Virus record (IMG/VR): IMGVR_UViG_3300031787_000959
Coordinates: 1 to 21,594 of that record
Length of the DNA stretch: 21,594 bases
Direction: 5' to 3' (one strand)
Source of the DNA: a virus
The stretch's first letter is position 1. Every line of letters starts with the position of its first letter. This document shows positions 21,387-21,594 of the stretch, one piece after another. The position numbers and the translations under genes are program-made. Under the pieces are notes generated by a model, which had not been told where the DNA came from, made no database searches, and worked only from the letters and a program-made list of their open reading frames with translations.

Positions 21387-21594
21387 TGCCAATCGGGCTG
21401 GCAACGGCGGCAATTGCAGTGGCTGCTGTCGTCAGCAAGCCCGTTCTCGAGGCGCCCAAACCCAAGGTTGAGACACCCAAGCCAAGCACCGAAATAGTCA
21501 GGATGGAACTGACACGTTATGAGAATGAAAAGGTAACGCTTTACTACCGTAGATGCGACCAAGAAGAGGGCAGGCTGGCAGTGTATGAGGCGCC
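21386..21594 (+). CDS. Partial protein with signal-like N-terminus, cut by window end
   Basis: At least 69 aa visible, open at the right edge. N-terminus MPIGLATAAIAVAAVVSKPV is a short hydrophobic stretch that could be a signal peptide or anchor, followed by a Pro/Lys-rich linker (LEAPKPKVETPKPSTE) and a folded part (RMELTRYENEKVTLYYRRCDQEEGRLAVYE). The linker suggests a periplasmic or surface-facing domain. No family recognised; the start overlaps the previous stop. Confidence 0.55.
   Translation, partial: MPIGLATAAIAVAAVVSKPVLEAPKPKVETPKPSTEIVRMELTRYENEKVTLYYRRCDQEEGRLAVYEA

Noticed and set aside
21083-21562. A 159-codon minus-strand frame at the right end.
   Set aside because: Rich in Ser, Arg and Cys without domain character, and opposite three overlapping plus-strand genes with a perfect AGGAGG at the first.

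Overview
This window is part of the genome of a tailed double-stranded DNA phage (Caudoviricetes), or a prophage of that type. The portal is large and podovirus-like, with a Gln-rich helical C-terminus. There is a Sf6/P22-type small terminase, a P22-type Cro, a lambda-like initiator gene that appears to contain its own origin, and coding density is very high with ATGA overlaps. No host gene, integrase, tail gene or endolysin lies in the window. The base composition and sigma70-like promoters fit a Gram-negative, probably proteobacterial host; this is inference. The set resembles phages known mostly from environmental sequencing.

Layout. Almost everything is on the minus strand, so transcription runs from right to left. 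From the right: three small plus-strand genes for membrane or exported proteins (21040-21594, last one cut by the window end) are divergent from a Cro/YdaS-like repressor (20728-20928). Left of cro is a branched RNA element ending in eight U (20608-20688). Next comes a DnaT/O-like replication gene carrying clusters of 11-bp iterons (probable origin), a DnaB-type helicase, small unknown genes, a RuvC-like resolvase, a small HTH protein and an HNH/Ref-like nuclease. The middle block (about 13768-16407) holds small early or middle genes in three units. Each unit starts with a promoter, a TAAT-N5-ATTA palindrome and a 5'-terminal hairpin leader. One gene there is a zinc-ribbon/coiled-coil/OB-fold-like protein.

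A 245-bp non-coding, structure-rich gap (13523-13767) separates this from the late block. The late block begins with small genes, several with membrane segments, then the small terminase, a tiny zinc-ribbon protein, three overlapping small membrane proteins, the large terminase, a 1270-residue polyvalent protein with a PcfJ-like domain, the portal, two tiny genes, a GroES-like co-chaperonin, a scaffold-like protein, an unknown protein, a decoration-like protein and the major capsid protein at the left edge.

How it works together. The same 13-bp palindrome TAAT-N5-ATTA occurs twice between cro and the divergent genes and once in each of the three middle promoters. The simplest reading is one regulon run by the Cro-like protein. 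In the three middle units the predicted transcripts begin with a hairpin whose pairing is kept while its sequence changes, followed by a shared Shine-Dalgarno leader. These two linked regulatory layers, together with the iterons inside the initiator gene, are the most interesting signals in the window.
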